Part shown: piece by piece, positions 18,795 to 27,703 of the stretch
Layout of the letters: each line of letters starts with the position of its first letter
Position numbering within the stretch: the stretch's first letter is position 1
DNA from: Teretinema zuelzerae
Lineage (GTDB): Bacteria > Spirochaetota > Spirochaetia > Treponematales > Treponemataceae
Direction of reading: 5' to 3'
NCBI RefSeq assembly: GCF_021021555.1
Contig: NZ_JAINWA010000003.1
Coordinates: forward strand, 124,001 to 188,000
Length of the DNA stretch: 64,000 nt
Translations under genes and position numbers: made by a program
The notes under the pieces: generated by a model
Databases searched by the model: none
Told to the model about the DNA's origin: nothing
The model's input: the letters and a program-made list of their open reading frames with translations, nothing else

Positions 18795-19963
18795 TTGATT
18801 ATTCTATTATAATTGTAAACTATAACGGCTCAAAATATTTTGAGACTTTGTTTGCATCGCTCAGTAAATTACTCACAGCATCTATCATCTATGAGATTAT
18901 AGTTATTGATAATAACTCAGACGATAAATCTATTGAATTACTAACAAATTCGTTTAGTAAAAGGTTTGAAAATCTTAAAGTAATACAAAATGATGTGAAT
19001 ATGGGTTTCGCTAAAGCAAACAATATAGCGGCAACCTATGCGAAAGGGAAAAATTTAATATTTCTTAACAATGATACATCTGTTGATCAAAATTTTCTAA
19101 TTGAAATTGATAAATGCATGAACAAAAAAGACTGCGTTATAACTTGTAAGCTACTTTTTTTTTATGACTTTATTAAATTACCAATAAAAGAAAATCAGAA
19201 AATAGACTTAGAAGTCAAAATTAATGGGTCAGATTATATTATAGATAATAGATTTGTTAAACAAGCAACAATCAGTTCGGATTCAATTACTTGTATCGAG
19301 AATTCAGAGATATATATTCCCCTAATATATGGAAACTCTTCTTCTTATGAAATACAATTTGTTTGTAATGATTCAATCAAACAATTATATTTATCTGTTA
19401 ACGATGTTCAATTAGAAGCTGTTCAGTTGATTCAAAATGCTGGCTCTTTTCTAAATGAACAAAATGAAGGACAGGATATAGGATTTGCTCAACCAGATGG
19501 TTTATTATTTAACACAGAAAAAGAAGTTCAGTTCGCATGTGGAGCAGCTTTCTGTATCAATAAAGAATTATTTCATAAAATTAAAGGTTTCGATGAATTA
19601 TTCTTCATGTATTATGAAGATACTGATTTATCTGCAAGAGTGAAAAAAAAAGGTTTCCCTATTATTTTTTGTCCATCAGCAATTGTTAGACATATACATT
19701 CAGGATCTAGTAAGAATAACCCACGCATAAGGTTTTATATTTTTAGAAATCAGCTGTTGTATATAATCAAAAACGAATCTTATCACACAATTCATCAAGA
19801 ACTTTCTAGACGCTTTGTTAACTGTGTAAAATATTGTATTTCCATTTTTTTTGGAAAATGGAACATAAGAAAGAGTCTCTATATCAATTCATATTTATCT
19901 GCATTGGTTTTATTGCCCTATTATTTGTTTAATCGTTTAATAAATGGAGGAGGAGCGAAATGA
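18791..19963 (+). CDS. Glycosyltransferase family 2 with a central insertion
   Basis: 390 residues. The GT-A domain begins [16 protein letters not shown] and includes VIDNNSDDKS and the DxD-type FLNNDTS. The acceptor half (GAAFCINKELFHKIKGFDELFFMYYEDTDLS, shown here as separate motifs GAAFCINKELF and YYEDTDLS) is typical of the rhamnosyltransferase-like GT2 group. Between them is an insertion of about 120 residues (roughly 120-240) predicted to be beta-rich; relatives usually have a short link there. It overlaps its neighbours by 4 bases on both sides. T9 (19155-19163) and A9 (19643-19651 region) runs are present. Confidence 0.8.
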   Translation: MIDYSIIIVNYNGSKYFETLFASLSKLLTASIIYEIIVIDNNSDDKSIELLTNSFSKRFENLKVIQNDVNMGFAKANNIAATYAKGKNLIFLNNDTSVDQNFLIEIDKCMNKKDCVITCKLLFFYDFIKLPIKENQKIDLEVKINGSDYIIDNRFVKQATISSDSITCIENSEIYIPLIYGNSSSYEIQFVCNDSIKQLYLSVNDVQLEAVQLIQNAGSFLNEQNEGQDIGFAQPDGLLFNTEKEVQFACGAAFCINKELFHKIKGFDELFFMYYEDTDLSARVKKKGFPIIFCPSAIVRHIHSGSSKNNPRIRFYIFRNQLLYIIKNESYHTIHQELSRRFVNCVKYCISIFFGKWNIRKSLYINSYLSALVLLPYYLFNRLINGGGAK

Positions 19964-20730
19964 TTAAGGTTTATTATAGAATCTCTGATAAAGGTAATCC
20001 AAAAGAGAAAATTCTGAACGCAGGAAAGATGGATTGTTTATGTAATGCCATCCGCGAATTTGGCAAAGAACAAATATACGTCATTGCTGATAATTGCGAA
20101 CTTGCAACAATCGACAATATTCGCAATATGCAGCTTTCTTATGAAGAAACATCTCTGGGAAATTCTGCTTCTTTCATATACATGATTAAAAAGATTATTG
20201 CTTCACATAATCCGTTTGATTATGTTTATCTTCTTGAAGATGACTATATCCACTTACCAGGAAGTAAAATAAGCCTTGAAGAAGGATTAGCAATATCAGA
20301 TTATGTGACACTATATGATCATCCTGACAAATATATTATTGAATCTACAGGCGGAAGTCCGTTCAACTTCAATAAATTTCACAAGACCCGTTTATATGTC
20401 ACGCCAAGTTCGCATTGGAGAGAAACTGATTCCACAACCATGTCGTTTGCATGCAAAGTTGCAACATTAATAGAGGACCTTCAAATATGGGAAAAATATA
20501 CGAACGGCAGAATTCCCGATGATTTTCATGGCTTCATGTCGATTACACAAGGTGAGCCGTCAGACTTTTTTTCTTACTTCTTAAGAAGAATGAAAAAAGA
20601 AACTTTTATACTCGGTAAAAACATATTATTTCGAAAAAAGCTGAAAAAACTGATATCGGCAGTTCCCGCAAAAGCTACACATGCAGAAGTGAAATACCTA
20701 GCGCCTGTAATCGATTGGAACAACACCTGA
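19960..20730 (+). CDS. Unrecognised glycosyltransferase-like protein
   Basis: 256 residues, no family recognised with certainty. The N-terminus (MIKVYYRISDKGN) and an acidic YLLEDDYIHLPG segment around residue 90 suggest a GT-A-like fold with a metal-binding EDD. The TPSSHWRETDSTTMSFACK segment could be the acceptor side. No signal peptide or membrane span. It lies between two GT2 genes, overlapping the first by 4 bases and ending one base before the next. A role in glycan assembly is inferred from context. Calling it a DNA- or protein-modifying enzyme has no support. Confidence 0.5.
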   Translation: MIKVYYRISDKGNPKEKILNAGKMDCLCNAIREFGKEQIYVIADNCELATIDNIRNMQLSYEETSLGNSASFIYMIKKIIASHNPFDYVYLLEDDYIHLPGSKISLEEGLAISDYVTLYDHPDKYIIESTGGSPFNFNKFHKTRLYVTPSSHWRETDSTTMSFACKVATLIEDLQIWEKYTNGRIPDDFHGFMSITQGEPSDFFSYFLRRMKKETFILGKNILFRKKLKKLISAVPAKATHAEVKYLAPVIDWNNT

Positions 20731-20731
20731 A

Positions 20732-21652
20732 ATGAACGTTTCTATTATTATCGTCAATTATAATACTGGAATGCTTCTCCAAAAATGCATCGAGTCTATT
20801 TATGAAAAGACCAATTCCATAGACTATGAAATACTAGTGGTAGATAATTCGTCCAGTGATGATTCTGTTAAAATGATTTCTACGCTTTTTCCGACAGTAA
20901 AAATCATTGCATCTCCGGAGAACATCGGATTCGGAAAAGCGAATAATCTCGGCGCCGCACAGGCGATGGGGGAATTGTTGTTCTTTCTAAATAGCGATAC
21001 CGAACTCATAAACGACGCAGTTCGGATTTTATCCGATTTTTACTTAGCAACGCCGGAATGCGGAATAGCCGGCGGAAATCTCTATAATACCGATCTAAGT
21101 CCGCAACACAGTTATGCAATGAAACTACCTTCAGCATGGACAGAGCTTGCCAGATTCATCCCTAGATTGACCGAAATCTTCGAGGGTCCGAATGCTTGGT
21201 TTAATCGAACGGAAGAACCAAGAGAAGTTGGTTATATCACTGGCGCCGATCTCATGATATCAAGAAAACTGTTTTTGGAAAGCGGAGGATTCGACTCGGA
21301 TTTCTTTATGTATTACGAAGAAACAGAGCTTACGCACAGAATCATTAATGCGGGATATAAAGTCTTTTCAGTTCCGCAGGCGAAGATACTGCATCTCAAG
21401 GGAGCGTCACTAGAAAAAATAGAGGGAGTAAAACGAATCGTATATGAAAGTAAATATTTGTATTTAAGGAAGACTTTTGGCAATCTTGAATGCGTAAAGG
21501 CTCATTTCATTTTTTCATACTACTGTCTATTTAAATCATATTTGCATACTCTTTTCAGGAATAGAACCATTGCGGACAAGTATAAGTCGATGAGAATCAT
21601 CGACTCAGAAGTATTTAAGGATAGGAAGGAGATTGATATCTATGGAGCATAA
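20732..21652 (+). CDS. Glycosyltransferase family 2
   Basis: 306 residues, rhamnosyltransferase-like GT2. Motifs in order: [47 protein letters not shown] (DxD-type), [12 protein letters not shown], and [12 protein letters not shown]. The C-terminal 60 residues are helical and basic, perhaps a membrane-facing helix. Composition is nearer to the genome average than that of the two preceding GT genes, suggesting a mosaic locus. The end overlaps the UDP-xylose synthase start by 11 bases. Confidence 0.85.
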   Translation: MNVSIIIVNYNTGMLLQKCIESIYEKTNSIDYEILVVDNSSSDDSVKMISTLFPTVKIIASPENIGFGKANNLGAAQAMGELLFFLNSDTELINDAVRILSDFYLATPECGIAGGNLYNTDLSPQHSYAMKLPSAWTELARFIPRLTEIFEGPNAWFNRTEEPREVGYITGADLMISRKLFLESGGFDSDFFMYYEETELTHRIINAGYKVFSVPQAKILHLKGASLEKIEGVKRIVYESKYLYLRKTFGNLECVKAHFIFSYYCLFKSYLHTLFRNRTIADKYKSMRIIDSEVFKDRKEIDIYGA

Positions 21653-22607
21653 TAAGAAGTATAATTACGCATTGAATCCGCGAGCGCTGGTGACAGGAGG
21701 TGCAGGTTTTCTGGGAAGCCATTTATGCGAGCGTCTGATCAAAGAAAAGCACGACGTCATTTGCCTCGATAATTTTTTCACCGGTCAAAAGCGGAATGTT
21801 GCGCATCTAGTCGGGAATCCCTACTTCGAGCTTGTCCGACACGACGTTACCTTCCCTTATTATGTGGAAGTCGACCGTATTTTCAATCTCGCCTGTCCTG
21901 CAAGTCCGCCTCACTATCAATATGATCCCGTTCAAACGACGAAAACAAGCGTTCACGGAGCCATCAATATGCTTGGACTAGCCAAGAGGACAAAGGCAAG
22001 AATCCTCCAGGCTTCTACAAGCGAAGTCTACGGAGACCCCTCTGTGCATCCGCAGGTCGAATCGTACTGGGGGAACGTGAACCCGATAGGAATTCGTTCT
22101 TGCTACGATGAAGGCAAAAGGTGCGCAGAGACGCTGTTTTTCGACTACTACCGTCAAAACAGCGTTGAAATCAAGGTCGTCCGCATATTCAATACTTACG
22201 GGCCTCGAATGCATCCGAACGACGGACGTGTCGTGAGCAACTTCATCATGCAGGCTCTGCGCGGCGAGAATATCACTATTTACGGAGACGGCCAGCAGAC
22301 CCGTTCCTTCTGCTATGTTGATGATTTGATAGACGCATTCATGCTCATGATGGAGTCTTCACCTGATTTCACCGGCCCCGTTAATATCGGCAATCCGGGC
22401 GAATTTACGATGCTTGAATTGGCGGAAAAAATCATTATGTTGACTGGTGGAAAATCAAAACTTGTTTTCATGCCGCTCCCTGCCGACGATCCAAAACAAC
22501 GTCAGCCCGATATCAGCTTAGCGAAATCAAAGCTTGGATGGAGCCCGAAGGTTTCGCTCGAAGACGGATTATCGAGGACGATAGAGTATTTCAAGGATTT
22601 CATATGA
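21642..22607 (+). CDS. UDP-glucuronate decarboxylase (UDP-xylose synthase)
   Basis: Short-chain dehydrogenase family enzyme converting UDP-glucuronate to UDP-xylose with bound NAD+. 321 residues. [12 protein letters not shown] Rossmann at 18-29, [24 protein letters not shown] (diagnostic of UXS), STSEVYG, catalytic YxxxK in SCYDEGKR, and [10 protein letters not shown]. An in-frame TTG occurs at 21633, but the AGGAAGGA motif at 21623-21630 is correctly spaced for the ATG at 21642. The substrate comes from ugd at 12,281. The stop overlaps the next gene by ATGA. Confidence 0.92.
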   Translation: MEHNKKYNYALNPRALVTGGAGFLGSHLCERLIKEKHDVICLDNFFTGQKRNVAHLVGNPYFELVRHDVTFPYYVEVDRIFNLACPASPPHYQYDPVQTTKTSVHGAINMLGLAKRTKARILQASTSEVYGDPSVHPQVESYWGNVNPIGIRSCYDEGKRCAETLFFDYYRQNSVEIKVVRIFNTYGPRMHPNDGRVVSNFIMQALRGENITIYGDGQQTRSFCYVDDLIDAFMLMMESSPDFTGPVNIGNPGEFTMLELAEKIIMLTGGKSKLVFMPLPADDPKQRQPDISLAKSKLGWSPKVSLEDGLSRTIEYFKDFI

Positions 22608-23545
22608 GCAGAATTCTTCATCGGATTTTTTTTAATTTCGATGACGGACCTGATCCTTTTCTTCCTTATCTAGAAACTTGGAAAAAAGAATTGCCCGATT
22701 TTGAAATAAAGTATTGGGATAAAAACAATTTGCCGATCAACCTAAACCAGTATACAGCAAATATGGCGGCGGAAAAGAATCATGCGTTTCTCAGTGATTA
22801 CTTCAGGTGTTGGCTTTTAGAAAAATACGGCGGAGTCTATCTCGATGCAGACATCGAAGTACTCGACGGGAATGTATTCAGACAAGTCTACGATGAAGCA
22901 CAAGCCGCTTCAGATTACTCTCTTTTCATCGGAATCGAGAGCGCAGGAAACGGTCGATTGACAGCCCATTCAATGGGCGTTAAAGATGGTTCTTCTAATC
23001 CCATTCTGCGTTTTATGATGAACCTATATGAAACATCATTTTCAGGACCATTGCGGCATATCATAAAACGTTTCGATATGCCATATCTGATGTCTTTATA
23101 CTTCATAGAAAATCCTGTCAATGATTCTGCACCAACAAATTTGGGTGTTTTTCCAAGTTTAAATTCGCCACTTACAACACATGGAATCAAAATTTATCCT
23201 GCTGAATGGTTTTCACCCGTTACGAAAAGAGCTGGTTTAATGACCATAACTTCATTTAATGAACATACGTGCCTATGCCACCACTTTTCTGCAACCTGGG
23301 TTAAATGTGATAGCGGGTTATCTGTTCCCAAGATATTAAAACAAGCCTTAACAGATAAAAACTATGCTGTCTACCCCAGCCTGATAAATAATATAAGGAA
23401 TAAGTACAACATTTCTGATTGTTTTTTAAAGCCAAGATGGTCAATACCGGAATCTGGAGTTGAATCATTGAATAAAATAGCAAATTTTCTTTTTCCATTC
23501 GGTTCACATAGATATTTGTGGTTAAAAAAGAATGATTCTGAATAG
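22604..23545 (+). CDS. DXD-type glycosyltransferase (OCH1/TcdA-like sugar-binding region)
   Basis: 313 residues. The N-terminus [20 protein letters not shown] and the core [20 protein letters not shown] match the Gly_transf_sug family, with YLDADIE as the DXD metal/nucleotide-sugar site. A later HHFSATW segment fits the active-site histidine region of these enzymes. Translationally coupled to the UDP-xylose synthase gene by ATGA; using UDP-xylose as donor would be a reasonable but untested guess. The last third is AT-rich. Confidence 0.82.
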   Translation: MSRILHRIFFNFDDGPDPFLPYLETWKKELPDFEIKYWDKNNLPINLNQYTANMAAEKNHAFLSDYFRCWLLEKYGGVYLDADIEVLDGNVFRQVYDEAQAASDYSLFIGIESAGNGRLTAHSMGVKDGSSNPILRFMMNLYETSFSGPLRHIIKRFDMPYLMSLYFIENPVNDSAPTNLGVFPSLNSPLTTHGIKIYPAEWFSPVTKRAGLMTITSFNEHTCLCHHFSATWVKCDSGLSVPKILKQALTDKNYAVYPSLINNIRNKYNISDCFLKPRWSIPESGVESLNKIANFLFPFGSHRYLWLKKNDSE

Positions 23546-23575
23546 TTCGGTATTATCAAGAGGTGGATTGTGAAT

Positions 23576-24424
23576 ATGAGTAAACTGCAAAGACGCATTC
23601 AGAAACTCTTTTATAGAGAACAATGGTCTCTGCTTATCCAAAATAAACTGAATAATATAACTTATCGCATCATCCCTCCCTCCTCAAACATCATTTGGGC
23701 AGATCCTTTTATTGTGAAGCACGAGAACAGAACCTATGTGTTCATCGAGCAACAAAGAAGAAATCAAAACGGCACTCTCGGCTATATTGAAATCTTCGAG
23801 GATGGATCACATAGCGGTTTTATTGAAATACTAAAAGCGGGATATCATCTTTCATATCCGTGCGTTTTCCAACCCGGTGTAAATGGAGATACGAACTATT
23901 TCATGATTCCTGAAACTCATGAGAATAATCAAATTACCTTATATCGAAGCACCGGTTTTCCCGATAAGTGGTCGCATTATAAAACTTTGATCAAAGGCAT
24001 TAGCGCTGTCGACGCAACGATTCTTAAGCATGGCGATTTATGGTGGCTCTTTACATCGGTGAACGGAACCGATACGAACTTCAATAACTCGTTAAATATC
24101 TATTTTTCGAACGCGTTCGACTCGGAGGAATGGACTCCTCATCCGTTAAATCCGGTTTCAAGGAAATATTCTGCAAGCAGAATGGCGGGTTCTTTTCTCC
24201 GCCAGGATGATGCTCTCATAAGGCCTGCGCAAAGTTGCAGGAAAGAATACGGAGAGCATTTGGTCTTTTATGAAGTCAACGAGCTGACTACAACTACATA
24301 TCGAGAAACGGAAAGATCGCGTCTTCTTCCGGAGAAGCATTTATCCGCCGTCTGCACGCACACGTTTTCCGAAAATACAGATTATATTGTCCGAGACATC
24401 AAGACAAGGAAATTCTTCATATGA
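23576..24424 (+). CDS. Five-bladed propeller protein like the GINT1 N-terminal domain
   Basis: 282 residues, without signal peptide. IIPPSSNIIWADPFIVKHEN and TYVFIEQ, followed by YPCVFQPG, ISAVDATILKHGDLWWLFTS and RMAGSFLRQDDALIRPAQ, match the glycoside-hydrolase-43-like propeller seen at the N-terminus of plant glucosamine inositolphosphorylceramide transferase and in bacterial polysaccharide loci. In bacteria it is often fused to or beside formyl- or glycosyltransferases. Whether it binds sugar or acts as an enzyme is unknown. A GTG at 23570 is possible, but AGGTGG is better spaced for the ATG at 23576. Overlaps the next gene by 4 bases. Confidence 0.65.
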   Translation: MSKLQRRIQKLFYREQWSLLIQNKLNNITYRIIPPSSNIIWADPFIVKHENRTYVFIEQQRRNQNGTLGYIEIFEDGSHSGFIEILKAGYHLSYPCVFQPGVNGDTNYFMIPETHENNQITLYRSTGFPDKWSHYKTLIKGISAVDATILKHGDLWWLFTSVNGTDTNFNNSLNIYFSNAFDSEEWTPHPLNPVSRKYSASRMAGSFLRQDDALIRPAQSCRKEYGEHLVFYEVNELTTTTYRETERSRLLPEKHLSAVCTHTFSENTDYIVRDIKTRKFFI

Positions 24425-25602
24425 CCATTCTGGGTTTATTCCTGAATAAAGAGATCAGAACCGGGGCAAACAGGCGGTATCTGGAATTGATGGAAGGCCT
24501 CGCCGAAAAAGGAAACAACGTCATTGTCGTGATGAATTCCCTGTTGCATTACGATGCCGCGTCATTTACGAAGATTTCTATTCCTGTGTCTTATATCAGA
24601 AAAGGCTTCCCCCCTGCTTCTTTTCTTTTCAAGCTAAAAGCTAATAACATTTCGCTTTTAGTGAAGGAAGCCATACGAAATAAGTCCGGACAACGCATTG
24701 ACTGGATCCTGATTCACGGCGACATGCATTTGAATCTTGCGGTCAAATTGAAAGATTTGCTTCATTCGCAGTTGTTTTTTGCATATCGCTGCAACGACAT
24801 ACTCCGATCGAAGTATTTACGGGAAAGCGGATGTCTGAATCCTGTTGAATACTCAAAAGCCCTCTTTTTTGAAACAATATATAAAGCGCGGGAAAAGAAA
24901 GTTGCGTTATACGCCGATATGGTGACGTTTCAAAGTACTTCCGACGAGCAAGACTGGATTTCCAGAAATAAAGAAACGACTACTAAAAGAATCGTCATTC
25001 CCGGTAATATCGGGTTGCCCCGCTGTTCTGAAGAATGGAAAAACGTTAATAAAAGCGAAACTTGCAAAGACCTTTTATATGTCGGCGTATTGAGCCTAAG
25101 CAAAGGTCTTTTCCAGGTATTCTCAATATTGAAAATGCTCAAGGAAAGAGGCCTGCACGACATTAAACTGACAGTGTTGGGAAAAAACGACTCTATCGAA
25201 TCCATTATCGCCATGATAAGAAAAATGGAAATAGAGAATAGTATTCATTTTGCAGGATATACCCTCCCTTTTCCATATTTAGCCGAATCATCTATCCTGG
25301 TTTTTCCGTCATATTACGATGCTTTTCCGGATACAGTTCTGGAAGCCTTGCATGCGGGTTGTCCTGTTATTGCGTCTAACCGGGGAGGGATTCCCGATAT
25401 ACTTAAAAATCCGGAACTAATGTTTCATCCGGAAGATGTGAGAGGCATGGCCGACTTGCTGGAGCGGTGCATCAGAAGCAAGGATGAATACCACAGAATC
25501 AGGGAAATTTGTTCGAACAGAGCTGATTATTTCCGGTTCGACTGGTGCGATCGTTGGAACTCGGCAATGATGGACAATCTACAGAGAAAGGAACCGCGAT
25601 GA
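24421..25602 (+). CDS. Glycosyltransferase family 4
   Basis: 393 residues, GT-B fold. The N-domain begins MTILGLFLNKEIRTGANRRY, an acceptor loop with the Arg-Tyr often seen after a Gly-rich stretch. The donor domain contains LLYVGVLSLSKGLFQVFSIL, HFAGYTLPFPYLAESSILVFPS, and the E-x7-E-like FPDTVLEALHAGCPVIASNRGG. Cytoplasmic face of the inner membrane. Joined by 4-base overlaps to both neighbours, so it belongs to the same transcriptional unit. Donor unknown. Confidence 0.87.
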   Translation: MTILGLFLNKEIRTGANRRYLELMEGLAEKGNNVIVVMNSLLHYDAASFTKISIPVSYIRKGFPPASFLFKLKANNISLLVKEAIRNKSGQRIDWILIHGDMHLNLAVKLKDLLHSQLFFAYRCNDILRSKYLRESGCLNPVEYSKALFFETIYKAREKKVALYADMVTFQSTSDEQDWISRNKETTTKRIVIPGNIGLPRCSEEWKNVNKSETCKDLLYVGVLSLSKGLFQVFSILKMLKERGLHDIKLTVLGKNDSIESIIAMIRKMEIENSIHFAGYTLPFPYLAESSILVFPSYYDAFPDTVLEALHAGCPVIASNRGGIPDILKNPELMFHPEDVRGMADLLERCIRSKDEYHRIREICSNRADYFRFDWCDRWNSAMMDNLQRKEPR

Positions 25603-26825
25603 AACTTAAAAAAACAGCTCAATTTTTCATCGTTCGGATTATTCGCATCGCAGACGCCTTGAGAATTTTCGCAATCAAGACTTTTGTTACATTGGGAGTA
25701 AAGCGCAAATTCCGCATTCTTTTTCTTGTAAACGACAACACAAAATGGAACGCTCAATCGGTTTTCGAGGTTTTCCGTAAGGACCCCAGATTCGACGCGC
25801 GAATATTTGTCTGTCGTCAGGAGCAAAGCGAATCCGAAAAAAAAACCAGAAATGGTTATGCCGAGGATTGCGCTTTTTTCAGGAAACGGAACATTCCTTT
25901 CATTCCTGGCTATGATGAGTCGATCAAAAAAGATATACCTGTATCATCATACTCGCCCGATCTTGTGTTTTATATCCAGCCGTGGGGTTGGACTAGAAAA
26001 TTATACGATTTAACAACTATCAGGAAAAAATCGCTCACTGCGTACATCCCCTACTCGCTGCCCATTTGCAACGATCCTAACGACAATCAATTAACGTTTC
26101 ATCAACTTATAACCTTTTTTTATGTACCGTCAGCCATATCATTGAAACTCAATCAAAAGGAGATGTTGAATAAAGGTAAAAACTGCGTCGTGAGCGGTTA
26201 TCCGAAACTGGACGATTATGCAAAGCCTGTGCAGAAAACAAAGAATCAACCGAAAATTTTATACGCTCCTCACCACAGCTTTTCAGGACGGCTTCGCTTC
26301 GCTACTTTCCGATGGAACGGAAGAGAAATGCTCGAGTATGCGCGTCGACATTCCGAAATATCATGGGTCTTCAAGCCACATCCGCGCTTAAAATACGAAT
26401 TGGTTGAGCAGAAGATCATGACTCTTGAAGAAGCGAACGATTACTATGATTCATGGGCATCGATGGACAACTCGGAGTTCTATAATTCGGGAGACTACAT
26501 AAGGCTTTTCCAGGAATCTGATTTATTGATTACCGATTGCATTTCGTTTCTCGGAGAATACCTGCCCTCGGGAAATCCCGTTATTTTGCTGGAAAATACC
26601 GAATCGGCAGGATACAACGAATTGGGAAAAGAAATCATTTCAAGTTATTATTCCTGTAAAGCATGGAACGAGGTAGAAATGGCTATCGAAAGAATCGTTA
26701 TAAAAAAACAAGACCCATTAAATGAAATTCGGAACAACACATTAGACCGTGTTTATCTTAAAAAATCATCTTCAAAAATGATATATGAACATATCGTTAA
26801 TACATTTTTTAACAGGATAGGTTAA
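25599..26825 (+). CDS. CDP-glycerol glycerophosphotransferase family protein (TagB/TagF-like)
   Basis: 408 residues. Family enzymes transfer glycerol phosphate or ribitol phosphate from a CDP-alcohol to a lipid-linked glycan. Motifs: KILYAPHHSF (normally YAPT[WH]R), WVFKPHPRLK with the His-Pro-His core, and DLLITDCISFLGEYL, where family members usually have TDYSS. The N-terminal amphipathic helix (FFIVRIIRIADALRIFAIK) fits membrane association. The start ATG overlaps the previous stop. No CDP-glycerol synthase was seen nearby, so the transferred group may be another phospho-alcohol, perhaps the product of the gene at 27,704. Confidence 0.75.
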   Translation: MKLKKTAQFFIVRIIRIADALRIFAIKTFVTLGVKRKFRILFLVNDNTKWNAQSVFEVFRKDPRFDARIFVCRQEQSESEKKTRNGYAEDCAFFRKRNIPFIPGYDESIKKDIPVSSYSPDLVFYIQPWGWTRKLYDLTTIRKKSLTAYIPYSLPICNDPNDNQLTFHQLITFFYVPSAISLKLNQKEMLNKGKNCVVSGYPKLDDYAKPVQKTKNQPKILYAPHHSFSGRLRFATFRWNGREMLEYARRHSEISWVFKPHPRLKYELVEQKIMTLEEANDYYDSWASMDNSEFYNSGDYIRLFQESDLLITDCISFLGEYLPSGNPVILLENTESAGYNELGKEIISSYYSCKAWNEVEMAIERIVIKKQDPLNEIRNNTLDRVYLKKSSSKMIYEHIVNTFFNRIG

Positions 26826-26827
26826 TA

Positions 26828-27679
26828 ATGAGATTTAGAACTTCAAATTTTCACGATTGTCGTGAATTGCATCAACAAATTAGAGGAAATCCTGTGTGGA
26901 TTGTGGGGTCCGATCCATCCCTTTCCAATTATCCGGATTCATTTTTAGATGACAAAATTGCGATAACGCTTCATCTTTCCCACATAAAATTTCCGAACGC
27001 AACATATCGGTACTCGAGCGAACCGGATAGGTCTAAATACTTACTTGATAAGACAACAGATTACAAAGAAAAACCTCTTTTGGCGGCATACCCATTATAC
27101 GGAGCGACAAAATCCGAGACAAAAAAGATATTATCTACATGCAAAGATGTATACTTTCATAGAATGGTATCTTACCCGCCCCACGGATTACGTGGCGATA
27201 TCAGTGAAAGTTTTACTAATTATAAAATACAACAGACAGTACGTAACAAAGCAAGATTCTGGGGTGGGCATGGCTCTTGCTTGCATACATGCATCTACAT
27301 GGCATTATTAATGGGTGCTTCGGAGATTCATCTTATTGGTTGCGGTCATAATTTATACGACGGCGGAGGCAAGGAGCATTTCTCGCAAGTGGAAAGCGAT
27401 CATCATTCAATGCGTCCGGGATACAGGTCTTTCAGCGATCCCGTGGAAAATGCTCCATTAATCGAACAAACGAGGCTATTTAAAAAATTATGCGAACAAT
27501 CGGGAATTCCTTTTATATGGCATCGATGCTACACTCCTGAAATGAATGAATTGATCGAGGTTACAGACGAATGGATGGCTATGCAGAAAGAAGCAGCCAT
27601 GAGAAAATTTCCTCTGATCAAAGTTTTTTACCGAAAAATCCTTAAGGGACCGATACATTCAATTATTTCGCGTTTTTAA
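26828..27679 (+). CDS. DUF115/MAF-like or sialyltransferase-like Rossmann protein
   Basis: 283 residues. NPVWIVGSDPSLSNYP resembles the nucleotide-binding start (VGNGPSL) of DUF115/motility-accessory-factor proteins and GT42 sialyltransferases. GGHGSCLHTCIYMALLMGAS followed by EIHLIGCGHNLYD matches the second conserved block, usually G-S-V-x6-A-x2-M-G. No signal peptide. In flagellar systems such proteins attach nonulosonic acids; here the context is a surface glycan. No nonulosonate synthesis genes are in the window, so the donor is unknown. AT-rich compared with the gene after it. Confidence 0.55.
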   Translation: MRFRTSNFHDCRELHQQIRGNPVWIVGSDPSLSNYPDSFLDDKIAITLHLSHIKFPNATYRYSSEPDRSKYLLDKTTDYKEKPLLAAYPLYGATKSETKKILSTCKDVYFHRMVSYPPHGLRGDISESFTNYKIQQTVRNKARFWGGHGSCLHTCIYMALLMGASEIHLIGCGHNLYDGGGKEHFSQVESDHHSMRPGYRSFSDPVENAPLIEQTRLFKKLCEQSGIPFIWHRCYTPEMNELIEVTDEWMAMQKEAAMRKFPLIKVFYRKILKGPIHSIISRF

Positions 27680-27703
27680 TTATTATTTTGGAGGAACAAC
27701 ATA

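Noticed and set aside
15000-20700. AT-rich stretch as a prophage or plasmid island
   Set aside because: No integrase, phage, replication gene, att repeats or tRNA at the ends; all genes are polysaccharide genes.
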